DNA of 64,000 nt from Thuidium tamariscinum. Its lineage: Eukaryota; Streptophyta; Bryopsida; Hypnales; Thuidiaceae. The notes below the pieces were generated by a model. It searched no databases. It was given only the letters and a program-made list of their open reading frames with translations, and had not been told where the DNA came from. The DNA is taken from contig OX344757.2 in NCBI GenBank assembly GCA_947034885.2, positions 5,952,001-6,016,000 of the forward strand. The letters are read 5' to 3'. Positions 42,136 through 53,677 of the stretch are shown in pieces (within the stretch, counting starts at the first letter, position 1; every line of letters begins with the position of its first letter). Made by a program: the position numbers and the translations under genes.

Positions 42136-43873
42136 AGTATAGTATTATTGCAATTATTACTTAGAGTGATTCTTACAAATCTATTAAAAAAAATTTGTAA
42201 TGGTTTTGTATAACACTATACAATGTGTTTGCAACTACTTAAGATTGCAATATTCTTGGCAATAATTTAGGCATAAGTTAGATATGCATTGGTTTTGTGC
42301 TCATGACTTATGTAAGAAGTTTGTAGTATTTTGCAATGTTTTCAACAGACCATAAGCTTTGAACAAAGTGCTTAATCCTTATCAAACCATTGCAAAACAA
42401 TTGATGATGTATTGCAATTGCTATTGACTATTGTAGAAAGTATGTCGATTGTTTATTTATCATTAAGGCTTCTATGTCTTGTGAATTTAACATCCTTTAG
42501 CTAATAATTAAATTCTTTTTTTCTAAACCATCATTTTATTTTGTTTTTACAAGATGCATCTATCAATTTAAGCCTTAGATTTTTGAATTACAATTTGAAC
42601 TTGTAGTTTTTTGCATTGGAGAGTTTGATAACTTTTTTGAATAGGGACTTTGAGGTTGTCCATGACCTTGAGGATGGGAGAAGATCATCATTGATTGGTC
42701 AATTAAACAAGATACATGACATCCCATTTTAAAAAAATTGAAATCCAAATTTAGGCAGCCCTTCTAAGATCTCAAATGTCTTTTTTAAGAATTAATTTTG
42801 TTCATTATTTGGTTGTAGATGATACAAACTTGTTCACAACTTCATAGCATGTATGAAAAGAAATGTTTTAATTTTAAAAAAATTTATAATTTCTTGGAGG
42901 AATCTTAAAAGAAATCTAGAATTTAGAATGAAAGTAGAAGTAAAGACTAAAAAACAAAGTGATTCAAAGATAAAGAAATTAGTAAGTAAATTTTGATGAA
43001 TGAGTCAATAATCAAAATTTACTTATAAGTAGTTTTTATCAAGAAGGTAAAAAATTAAAAAAATTTACTTTTATAGAAGTGAAAGTATACCAAAGTAATT
43101 GTAGATCAAAAGATAAAAGAATTTGATGGGCAAATTTCAATGAACTAGTTAATAGTCAAAATTTACCTATAAAAATCACATTTATTAAGAAGTTTTGAAG
43201 TCTAAATTATTTTAACTTTTAAATAAGGATAAAATCAGACCCTTTAAAAGATAAAATTAATTTACTTTTAAAAGAAAAGTAATCCAAATTTCCAAAAGTA
43301 ATAGCTATAAGTAGGAATTTATTGTTTAGGGAAAACGATAATCAAAGGACAAGTTAGGATCCAAAATAGTTAGAGTATTTTATAAGGTTTCCAAAACCAT
43401 TATACACTTAATAATTAGAGCTATAATGGAGAAGTAAAGTTCAAATGAAGTTTGGAATGAAATCAACAGGTTTTGGGATGAAAGTCAACAAGTTCCTCCA
43501 AAGCCAAAACTTGAGTGCAATAATGAAAAAACTCAAAATTATACAACAAACCAAATCAAATTTTGATAGTTAGAATATTAGAAAACAACGGATGAAGTTT
43601 TAAAGGATAGATTTAGAATTAAACTTCATCCGCCAAATCTTTTAGGAATCAAGGTCAATTTTTGTGTTCTTTGTCTTTTTGGAAGGGTGTAAAAATCCCT
43701 ACAACTTCCTACTTCTAATTTTTTAGTCTCTCCAATTTTAATTGGACTTGAGTAGAACCATAACAGGAACAAATCATTTCTTACCAATTTATTCTAATAA
43801 AAAAATTGAAAGAAAGGTACTTAGATAAAAACATCATCATTACAAGACCCATTTCTTTGGAAAGCTAAATTGA
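42136..43873. other. AT-rich intergenic DNA
   Basis: No gene, RNA gene or clear repeat boundary seen. Around 42950-43290 short words (caaaatttac, agaagtaaa) recur irregularly. Confidence 0.4.
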
Positions 43874-43877
43874 ATTT

Positions 43878-44332
43878 GAGTGATTGCAAGAAACACTTGC
43901 CCTATGTTTTGTCCCCTTGACCTCCAACAAGTAGTCTTTTGCGCATAACTTTTGCATATTTTTCATTTTTGGCTTGAAACTTGGAATAGAAGTTCACACA
44001 AAAGTTTTAGATGTTGAGTAATTTTTTCAAAATTTTTAAAATTAACTTACTATTTTTAACTTGCCCCCAATTGGATGTCTACATTGGCCATTTTGGATTT
44101 TTTAGCCCTTTTTTGACCCAAAAATCTTAGTTTCAAATCACTAATTGGACAAGTTTGAGGTCTACTACCATTATAAGGATTGAAAATGAGTTTTTATGAA
44201 ATTAGCAACATGTCTATTGCACATTTGCACACATGGGGTCAAAGTGACCTTCCTAGGTACAAAGGCTACAAAGAGGGAAAAAATTTCCTAGACAAATTTT
44301 TTATTGCAATGTGAGTACAATCTTGTCTAGAA

Positions 44333-44373
<41 letters not shown>

Positions 44374-44633
44374 ATTATTAAAGATAAAAAGGTTGACAAA
44401 TCTCTTTTTTGCTATTTTTTGCTACCAATGGCCTTTGTAGTACTTTGTAGTAGTCTACAGTACTACATAGTACTGACAAACGATCTAGATTTGCAGGTAC
44501 CTTGATCTGACGGTTAAGATTTGTAAGCACAATGTTGACGCGCAATATTGGTAATATTGCACAATACAACTAGTCGAATGGCCAAAAACTGTATTTTTGA
44601 GACAAAAATGTGAAATGTTTCTTACAATCACCC
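43878..44633 (-). mobile_element. B-family TIR element, complete
   Basis: 756 bp, ends GAGTGATTGCAAGAAACACT and TGTTTCTTACAATCACCC. The flanking 4-mers ATTT (43874-43877) and ATTC (44634-44637) are a one-mismatch target duplication. Contains an (at)n(ag)n microsatellite at 44332-44372. It is the uninterrupted counterpart of the nested B copy at 20938-22429, in opposite orientation. Confidence 0.85.
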
Positions 44634-44637
44634 ATTC

Positions 44638-45489
44638 ATACTTAGACACTCAAAGGATTTGAATTGAAAATTAAGATGAAGAACTTAATTGTACACACTT
44701 TATTCCAAAGGTGGGAATAAAGTGCCCACAAGAGGATGTCTTTCATGTTTGATAGTTTTGTTTCCCTAGGTGTGGTCACCCATTTTGATTGGAGTACATT
44801 ATTTGCACAAGGTCTATGAGACTAGAATTTGATGTCCTTGCTTTAAATCCTATGTCACTCCTATAGAGTAGCTATAGTAGAGGTTAGGTTATATCCACCT
44901 TTGTTTGTATGTATTCTTTTCTCAATAGATTATATTGTTTTTCATAAAAAAGAAATTGTAATTGTGTAGAGAATAAAATTATAGTGGGTGACTTAAATGT
45001 TTAGTACTATTTGTTGAAGTTTGAAGGTATTTTCCCATTGGATTTGGTATTTGGCAAAGCCAAAAAAAATTGATAGTTATAGATTTAGTGGTCAAAGGTC
45101 CTAATTATTGGATCAAGTATTGTTCAAGTTGTTCAAAGCTCCGATGTTGCAACAGCACTTAGAAGAGGATTGTAAATCAATATGCAAATACTAGAAAATA
45201 GTGGTGTAGCTTCAATACTTCATAAAATACAACTATGGCAGTCAACAATAACTTGAAGTTCAAAAAGGTAGTTTGCAATGTAAGAAAAGAAATTTGTTCA
45301 TATATAGAATTAGTATACATGTATATTATATCAAATGCCAAGAAATAAAACCCTTAAGTCACATTGTAAGTTCCTTCAAAGGACAAAATGGATTATTTTG
45401 GATAAGCTCCCACAATCTCAATATTAATCATGAATTCTTGAAACATTTTGTTAAGATAGAAAAACACATTAGCTTTGTGAAAATATGAT
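44638..45489. other. AT-rich intergenic DNA
   Basis: No gene or clear repeat boundary seen. Confidence 0.4.
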
Positions 45490-46250
45490 ATTTTTTTTAA
45501 TTTGGTGCTCTGAAGCAAATTTGTGGTACAAAAATCCTTTTTACACATGCAATAGGTAGAAATCTTCACACAAACAAAAGAAAATTAAAGTTTTCAAAAT
45601 TTTGTTTTCCATAGATTATAATTTTATCTACATGGAAAGCTTTAATTTATCATATTTGGAACTATAATGTGAAAGTTATAGGCAATCTTATTTTCAAGCA
45701 ATTATAAGAATATGTTCTCAAAAAAATAAATATTGGTATGCATTTCAAAATTCAATTTTCACAATTTAAAAAGAAAAAGAGGGGATTTATAAGGTTAAAA
45801 TTTCTTGCTAGAAGAATCTTGCTATTGCAAATAGAATCTTCCAATTCCATCTTAGAGCTTACTAGTGATTTACATTCTTCTCCTACAATCTTAAGCCTAC
45901 TTCTCTTTAACAATTTTAATGAGTAAATTTTTCTTTTTTTCTTTTTTTCCTATATTTTTTCCTCATTTCCAAGATTGTCAACTCAATGCTTCAACATAAA
46001 ATATTAGAAATTTAATATCAACAATGTTAGAATCATATGTTAAGATGATTCAAAGTCCAAAATTCTATTCGAACAATTTTTTTCCACTTTAAATGCAAAT
46101 ATCTCACAATCTCTGTGGGCAAAGTTTTTGAAATTTCTACCAAACATTAATATACGGCTATAGTGCAAGGTCTTGTAGTGAGATATGGTCCGTAAATGTA
46201 GGGCTCCCAAAGGCCTCACTTCAGTTGTTGTCAACAAGCTCCACATAAAT
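45490..46250 (-). mobile_element. Diverged P-family remnant (P4-like)
   Basis: Collinear with 40300-40860: tctacatggaaagctttaat, aagttataggcaatcttatt, ttccaattccatctta, cctacttctctttaacaatt, aaggtcttgtagtgagat. Termini not preserved. Confidence 0.55.
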
Positions 46251-47285
46251 GGCAGGTGGGTGTGTATTTTACCCTTTGCAGTGAAATTCTGTTTTATTTG
46301 TGCAAAGATTAAATTTTTTTTTTAAATCTTAAAAATCTCAAAATCTTCACATATCAATTTCAAACAATACAGTTATTCTCCTTTGTTGGTCGTAGGAGGT
46401 CATTGCTGTCTTGTTTGCTTGTAAATTAACTCCTTCTGCCAGGCCACCTGTGACTACGGTGGAAGCACCCAGAACTGTCCAAATAAGGAATTCAGCATAG
46501 TTGGAGGCAGTTTTTTTCCTAAAACAATATTTTAGTAGTATCAGCGAGTGAAAATCATGAATATAAAAAATAAATAAAAAATTAGACGTGGTATGTAATT
46601 TTTATGATTTTTCAAAGTGTTGGCTCCATAGACCACTGATAGTGTCATGTAAATGCACCCAGATTTGAACCCTACTCAAATCAACAGTGACCTAATTAGA
46701 TTTTGGTATGTGTCTTTTAAATGCGTCAACAAATCACAATTAAGCATCAGAACATTATTTACCATTGCTAACTTGCTACGGGCTTTCCTTTTGCTCCCCC
46801 CCCCCCTTTTCTCCCCCCCCAAAGTGGAGCCTCCCATCATGGCTAGTGGTTTCTTTTTGCAGGAACAATGCTCATATGCCACAAGTTGTTACAAGAGTAG
46901 CTACAGATTATAAGTTAAGTGGAGTCAAGGTATTAGGAGAGTACGATACCTCCTATCAAAAGGAAGGAGTGAAGCTGGCTAACAATGTTATGATTTGGCA
47001 AACACATTCCCTGAAGTCTACGGATGCAATTGTATGAGTTTAAGGTCCAATGCAAAGGGTAGATGTAGTATTGGGTATATTTCTCTTAGGCCCCTTCTGC
47101 AATGAAATGAAATTTTGTTTCATTACTATATACTATATAGTGAAATCAAGTTGCCTTACCAACAACTAGGTCGCTTTATTTCAAGAAAGTTATTGTAAAA
47201 GACATCAAAGTCAACAAATATTTTTGTAGTTATTTCCAATTGTGTATACAAAGGTTGATGAGTCCCAATTTCAATGTTAAGCACT
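46251..47285. other. Intergenic DNA with an exon-like stretch
   Basis: Contains long C tracts (46795-46822). From an acceptor-like tttttgcag at about 46862 an open stretch runs to a stop at 47035 (NNAHMPQVVTRVATDYKLSG ...), with balanced, protein-like composition; I do not recognise it. The tail at 47097-47140 (ctgcaatgaaatgaaatttt) resembles the 3' end of the retroposon at 58510-58699, so this could be a degraded retroelement or captured exon. Confidence 0.3.
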
Positions 47286-48378
47286 AAGGTAGAAGGTCCT
47301 TAACCCCTAAACCCCTAACAGCGTTTTCACCAAAAAAAACTGCTCCAAAACTGCCATTTCTAATACAAGAGCAATTTTTTTTAAAACACATTTTTGACTC
47401 ATGTAACCGTAGGATCTTGTAGTAAGGTGGTTTGTAAACATGTGGAAAAAATTTCAGAAATTTCCACCATGTAGATTGCAAGATATAAGCATTCAAATTG
47501 ACAAAAACTGTTTTTTTATCCCTGCGAAAATCCGGGCAGCTGCACTTCACAAGGTCACATTTGTGTGAAAAAAAATTCAAAATGGTGGTTACTCTTTGAA
47601 TTCTTACTTCAATGTAAGTTGGCTACATTCTCAAAAAAATTCAAACCATTTGGAATTGTACAACATATAGGAAAAAATAAGTAAGTAGAAAGAAGTAAAA
47701 AATGAGCCAAAATACTAAATTGTGAACATTTTATTCATGGAATTGAAAATTTTCAATCCCAATGGTTAAAATGTTGAAATAAACAATCTACACCTTTTGT
47801 TTTTATTTTTTTTCAAAAATATGAAAAATTGAATTAAATGAAGAATTTCAAACTTTTTTTGTGCTGTGCAGATTCTGTAACTGGCCGCAAACTACCCCAA
47901 ACTTAAAATCTTGATAACTTTTGACTCATTGATCGAAATGGATTGATTCAAAGCTTCACATGTCTGTATAAACCTAAAGAACCGATTTGAAATTCCACTT
48001 TTCAAAAAAATGTTTTTTTGAAAAGTTTTTTCAGCTGCCCGGGCTGCCCGCCGAGCAAACAAAGTAACATATCATGCCATAACTTTTTATCCACAAAGTC
48101 AAAAGTTATGAAAATTGTTGGGCCTTAAAGCTACTCCTCGGACACACATTGTATCAAAATTTCAAAGAAACAAAATAAAAACTCCATCCGTAGTGAGCTG
48201 CCCAAAAAATCTATAATCTCAAAAAACGCTATTTAGGGGTTTAGGGGTTAAATGGAGTAGGTTTAAATGTGTTCTCTATCTAGGAATGAATGACATACTC
48301 CTTGAAATATCTAATACTATCATTGATGAAGTAGGTAGGCTTAAACACTCGATTTAAAGACCTCCTACCATAGAGGTT
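47286..48378 (+). mobile_element. T-family MITE T5, interrupted by P2
   Basis: Starts TAAGGTAGAAGGTCC (47286) and resumes after the P2 insertion as ttaaatggagtagg, ending about aaagacctcctacca. Without P2 the element is only about 145 bp, so it is a short or internally deleted T copy. Confidence 0.75.
47304..48247 (+). mobile_element. P-family element P2 (TTAA-flanked), complete
   Basis: 944 bp between TTAA at 47300-47303 and 48248-48251. Ends CCCCTAAACCCCTAA and TAGGGGTTTAGGGG. Non-coding. It forms an inverted pair with P3 across a 536-bp spacer. Confidence 0.9.
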
Positions 48379-48783
48379 GAGCACCCTAAAAAAAAATACT
48401 TGGATTATATGCCATAGTGTATAATTTTCACTGAGTCATTCCATGTAGGGCCAAGGCACAATATTCAAGTTTGTAATTATGCCTAGCACAATATTCTTCA
48501 TTACTAAATGTAGCGGGAGTTCTCCCACTATACAAAAACTAATTCAAAAGTAGTGCATTCTTATGCAATAATAATTTACATGTATATAGTATCCAATGTC
48601 AAGAAATTAGTGAGGAGCAATCTAATTTCACTATTTTGTATAGTTTCAAAATCAAAACAGAACAACACAATTGTTCATTAGTGTCAAAAAAACAAAAATT
48701 AACCAAAAAAACAATACAATTATTATTATACAACTGTAGAATACAATACTACATAGGGGGGTCAACTACACTAAACAAGGGTT
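48252..48783. other. Spacer between inverted P2 and P3
   Basis: AT-rich, includes the tail of T5 (to 48378). No gene seen. Confidence 0.5.
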
Positions 48784-48787
48784 TTAA

Positions 48788-49729
48788 CCCCTAAAGCCCT
48801 GAACATCATTTCTTGAGATTATAAATTTTTTGGGCAACTGACTATGGATGGAGTTTTTATTTATTTTTAATTGAAATTTTGATACAATGCGTGCCTGAGG
48901 AGTAGCTTTAAGGCCCAACAATTTTCATAACTTTTCACTTCATGGTTAAAAAGTTATGGTAGGATATGTTGTTTTCTTTACTTGGCGGGTATCCCGGGCA
49001 GCTGAAAAAACTTCTTCAAAAATACTTTTTTTAATAAGTGAAATTTCAAATTGGTTCTTTAGGTTTATACAGACATGTGAAGCTTTAAATCAATCCATTT
49101 CGATTAATGAGTCAAAAGTTATCAAGATTTTGAGTTTGGGGAAGTTTGCGGCCAATTACAGAATCTCTACAGTACAAAAAAAGTTTGAAATTCTTCATTT
49201 AATTCAATTTTTCATATTTTTGAAAAAAAATAAAAACAAAAGGTGTAGATTGTTTATTACAACATTTTAACCATTGGGATTGAAAATTTTCAATTCCATG
49301 AATAAAATGTTCACAATTTCATGTTTTGGCTCATTTTTTACTTCTTTTTACTTACTTCTTTTTTCCTATATGTTGTACAATTCCAAATAGTTTGAATTTT
49401 TTTGAGAATGTAGCCAACTTGCACTGAAGTATGAATTCAAAGAGTAACCACCATTTTGAATTTTTTTTCACACAAATGTGACCTTGTGAAGTGCAGCTGC
49501 CCGGATTTTCGCACGGATAAAAAAATAATTTTTGTCAATTCAAATGCTTATATCTTGCAATCTACACGGTGGAAATTTCTGAAATTTTTTCCACATGTTT
49601 ACAAACCACCTTACTACAAGATCCTACGGTTACATGAGTCAAAAATGTGTTTTAAAAAAAATGCCCTTGTATTAGAAATGGCAGTTTTGGAGCATTTTTG
49701 GTGAAAATATAGTCAAAAACCTTTAGGGG
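48788..49729 (-). mobile_element. P-family element P3 (TTAA-flanked), complete
   Basis: 942 bp between TTAA at 48784-48787 and 49730-49733. Ends CCCCTAAAGCCCT and AACCTTTAGGGG. Very similar to P2 along its full length but in opposite orientation. Frames at 48956-49270 and 49456-49704 are shadows of this repeat. Confidence 0.9.
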
Positions 49730-49733
49730 TTAA

Positions 49734-50471
49734 GGGGACCCATACTAACTAACTAACCAACATTTCATACTGTATAAATATCTACCTTAGTTGCACATGA
49801 ATAGTTATTGAAGTGTGCGGTGGTTGCACATCATATTTCAAACATCTATAGTTTTCCAAAATAAGTCCCTTTAATTTTTTGGTCCCTTTAAAATAGCTAC
49901 TCACTTAGAATTTTTAGTATGTTCCTACTTCCTATTGACTTGTCTTAAGATTTGTTGACATTTCTAATCCACATAAATATTTCAAGTTAGACTTCTTTCT
50001 ATAGGACACTAAATCTTCCATTCGAAGTGGACCTAGCAAGGTAATTTTTGGCTTCTCAGAGGTCAAAATTTTAAAAAATGGCTTCTTTAAGGTATGTTCT
50101 AGATCTCTCAAAGTTATTGTGGGGTCTGTGATTGCAAATATGAATTCAGAATCTGCAAAAAAAAATTATGTGAAAAAAATAAAAATTCCTGCATTACCCC
50201 AAAGTAAATCCAACCTGCTAAATTAGGCCTGCTTTGAATGGAGGACTTACTGAGTGTCCTCCCTTCTTGAGTCAGTCTTCTGCAAGTCAAACTTCTTCAA
50301 TCAAACTTCTTTTTCATCTGCTTGGGGGCCTTTGGGAGTTGCTGAAAACATTGCAAACATCATGACTGTGTGGCATGTATGTAAAAACATCTTATGTGTA
50401 CACTTCAAAAGACAAAAAAAATTGGCTGGTTTAGCAAGTTCTTTTGATGTAGCCAACCATTGTTGTCCCAT
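49734..50471. other. AT-rich DNA with U and F repeat pieces
   Basis: 49765-49900 is the inverted U repeat (see 37590-37725). 50120-50215 shares gattgcaaatatgaattcag with the F foldback at 53208-53677. No gene. Confidence 0.45.
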
Positions 50472-50825
50472 TGCAAAAAGCTAAATGCAACACCTTAAGA
50501 GGGACAAACATCGTGATCAAGAAATCTAGTTTATTTGGCATTAAGAAAACAAAATAATTTGATTTTTAACTTTTTGAGAATTGCCTCACACTTCATTTGT
50601 TTCCGAATGATGTGAAGAGTATCTCACATTGCTTCACAAGTAAGATCAAATTGGATTGAATTGCCAATGGAGGAAAAAGATTCCTTATATCTGCATGGAG
50701 TGAAAAGAGATCCTCCATCCTTTATGAATATAGGAAGTTTTGTATTTTCAAGGAAGGAGAGAAGCTCTCTATATCGACATGGGGTGAGAGGAGGTCTTTT
50801 AATCCATATGGAATGAGGGAACATG
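50472..50825 (+). repeat. Direct repeat, left copy (LTR-like?)
   Basis: Starts tgcaaaaagctaaatgcaac and ends near gggaacatgtactaatgg. A direct copy lies at 51996-52350, with 1.17 kb between them. Spacing and TG start would fit a small LTR element, but I see no primer-binding site or polypurine tract. Confidence 0.75.
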
Positions 50826-51995
50826 TACTAATGGATTCATTTTATAAAATTTTGAAGTTTGTAGAAATACAGGACAAATAGACTAATTGAAGTTAAGTAA
50901 AAGATAAAGTATAGTTAAAATTAAGTCAAATAGGCTTACGGTTGTGAAAAGGACTAATGGGTTGCCATTTAGGAAGTTATCAATTAGTTAAACAAATAGA
51001 CTTGTTGTTGGTTAGTGTTGGTAACAACCAAGAAACAAAAGGACTAATCGACCATAGTTTTTTTCTCTCTCTTAGTGTAGTAGTGATTGCTCATCCTTAT
51101 CTCATGTATTTTTGCGCACCTTGATTGAATGCAATTTTTGTCTATTGAACCTGTGTAAGCTCTTGTTGATTTCGTGATGCTAGTGATTGGCTTTGTTTTA
51201 GTTTGTTCATAAAATTAGCCAAGGATTGGCATTGTTCCATTTCTTTCTTTTTGTTTTCTTTTTGGAGTTACGATCTATTAGGTAGTGAGTGTTGGTTTGT
51301 AATTAATGTTTGCTATGGTGCTTATTAAATGGTTGTTGGGACAAATCATCTTTGTAAGAGCTTGGTGCAAGGTCAAGTACACTGTAAGTAGAAATCGTTA
51401 TTAAGCTAGTAATTGGTTGTTTAGTTGTCTGAATCAAATTGCTAGGGACTAGCTTTATCTTCTTGTTTCATTTCTGTCTATTAGCTAGTGAAAGGTTTGT
51501 GGTTCCTTTGCAAATACAAATCAAATCGTTTGAGTACAAAGCTCTTGATGGAGAATCTGTGAGCTGGGTGAAGAGCTTAGGAGTTCGGAAGCAAGCTGTG
51601 GAAATGCAAATCTACAAGCCTATTAGACGGTAAGTTTCAATTACCTAATTATCAATATGTGTTAATTGATTTCTTGAGTTTGATCAATTGAAAAAGTATT
51701 GACAAAGTAGAGAATACTTTGGTTCTTTACAAAATGAACATTACGCATAACTACTAAATTACCAGTGATTGGTATTTAGAGTGAAGTAGTCTGAAGGAAG
51801 AAATTGGTAAGCTAGTAATTGGCAGTTTTCTTTCATTTATATTATTAGTCTATTAGTCAATTGGCCTGAAGCTAATTGATAGAAAATTAAATAACTAAGG
51901 TCAAATAGACAAAGCTGGGATAGCAAGATTAATCTCTTCTCTTATGAATTTATAAACAAAATTTATCTTGTGAAGATGAGTAGACTGCTACATTG
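50826..51995 (+). other. Interval between direct repeats, with an exon-like stretch
   Basis: At about 51473-51631 an open stretch preceded by tttctgtctattag and ended by a perfect donor (ACG|gtaagtt) has protein-like composition, including IQIKSFEYKALDGESVSWVK. I do not recognise it. It may be a captured host exon inside a non-autonomous element. No retroelement domains are visible. Confidence 0.3.
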
Positions 51996-52350
51996 CAAAA
52001 AGCTAAATGCAACACTTCAAGAGGGACAAACATTTTGATCAAGAAATCTAGTATATATGGCTTTAAGAAATAAAAAATAATTTGATTAAAAAAAATTTGA
52101 GAATTGTCTCACACTTCATTTGTTTCCAAATGATATGAAGAAAATTTCACATGATTGCTTTACAAGTAAGGTCAAATTGGATTGAACTGCCAATGGAGGA
52201 AAAAAATTCCCTATATCTACATGGGGTGAAAGGAGATCCTCCAACCTTTGTGAATATAGGGAACTTTGTATTTTCAAGGAAGGAGAGAAGTTCTCTATAT
52301 TGACTTGGGGTGAAAGGAGGTATTCCAATCTATGTGGAATAAGGGAACAT
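51996..52350 (+). repeat. Direct repeat, right copy
   Basis: Direct copy of 50472-50825 with moderate divergence. Immediately downstream (52380-52447) part of the repeat occurs in inverted orientation (catagtttggaagacctcct), so a hairpin could form over 52240-52447. Confidence 0.75.
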
Positions 52351-53207
52351 GAACTACCGTAATGGGTTCATGAACACTTATCCCACATAGTTTGGAAGAC
52401 CTCCTTCCACCCCATGAAGTTGTAAAGAGCTTTTCTCCTTCCTTAGAAACACAATTTAAGGTGAAAGTTCACTTTCATCTTTATCTTTTTGATGAAAGTT
52501 AAGTTTCCTTGACTTATTGTATATGTTATGCTTTTTAGCATTCCATTTGCTTCAAAGAAAAAATGAAAGCCCAAGAATTGAGTTCATTCAAGGCGAATTG
52601 GGGATTGATACCTTGTAATTGGGATAAAAAAGATAGTCAATGTCCATATAGAGCCCTAGCAAGGACACTTCATTTGGCCGTCTCCCCTTTAAATTTGGTA
52701 GTGGCCGGTTAGTTCATTTGCCTTGGCATGCTTGATGTGGGGTATTACCACAATTGTGATATACTAGATCAATGTATATGTGCCTCTTGAAGTAGAGGTG
52801 TAGGAATGCTTTTAGATTTCTTATTTTCACACAAAATCCTAAGTATGAAAATTGGCACTTTTATCATATATAGGAGGATTCACTCTCATCCATCATCCAC
52901 CAAACACTTAGCATCTCTTGCATCCTTGAAGGATTAAAGGTTTGTCAAAGTCCATATATAAGTTATGACAATGTAATTGATTTCTGAAATTCAAATTATA
53001 TGTGAAAGTCTGACAACATGTGCACTATTGATTGGGAAATCAACAAGAAGAATAAGAATAACTATTTCATTTTGTTTCAAAATTGAGCCCTCCGGCACGA
53101 GTTTCCTCCTTGAAGTCCTCAGCTCATCAGTGATTTGTGCCTTTTATTAACAAATTGGCCTGCACATTCACGAGGATCACGTGATTTTTTGTTGACTTCT
53201 CAAAAGT
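52351..53207. other. AT-rich intergenic DNA
   Basis: Apart from the inverted piece at 52380-52447 nothing is recognised. Confidence 0.4.
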
Positions 53208-53677
53208 CCATTGTCCGGGGTGAACTGGCCCCCTTGCTTGGCCATTCGAAGTAATTTCAGGGGTGTAAGTAAAGCAAAAAGCCCTCTAATTTCAGCTTAT
53301 CTAATTTTCCTTGGACACATTTCCTATCTGAATAGGGGCCTCTGATCGCAAATATGAATTCAGAATTTGCAAGAGTTTTTTTTTTCCAAAAAATAAAAAA
53401 TTCCAGCGTTGTCCCAAGTGGCCAAGCGAGGGGATCAGTTCACCCCGGCCCTTGCTTGGCCACTTGGGAAAACGCTGGAATTTTTTTATTTTCTGTAAAT
53501 AAGTTCTTTAAATTTTTTTTAATTTGTCGGTATTTGCAATCAAAGGCCCAAATGAAGTACTGTAGGTGGAGTGTACATGGCAAATCAGTACGAAAGCACA
53601 AAATAGGGGACTTTTTTTGTTTTACTTGCACCCCTGAAATTACTTGGAGTGGCCAGTTCACCTCGACCATTGGATTC
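53208..53677. mobile_element. F-family foldback element
   Basis: Outer arms (ggggtgaactggcccccttg at left; ggccagttcacctcgacc at right) and inner arms pair along nearly the whole 470 bp. The centre is a strong GC-rich hairpin at 53396-53483 (aaattccagcgtt ... aacgctggaattt). Related fragments occur at 50120-50215 and 53905-54150. Frames on both strands here arise from the palindrome. Confidence 0.8.

Noticed and set aside
44332-44372. (AT)n(AG)n tract considered as a regulatory element
   Set aside because: It is a plain microsatellite inside a B-family element, absent from the nested B copy.
48956-49704. Open frames inside P3, including a peptide repeated on the other strand at 47284-47580
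   Set aside because: The repeated peptides simply reflect the inverted P2/P3 repeat; no transposase features.
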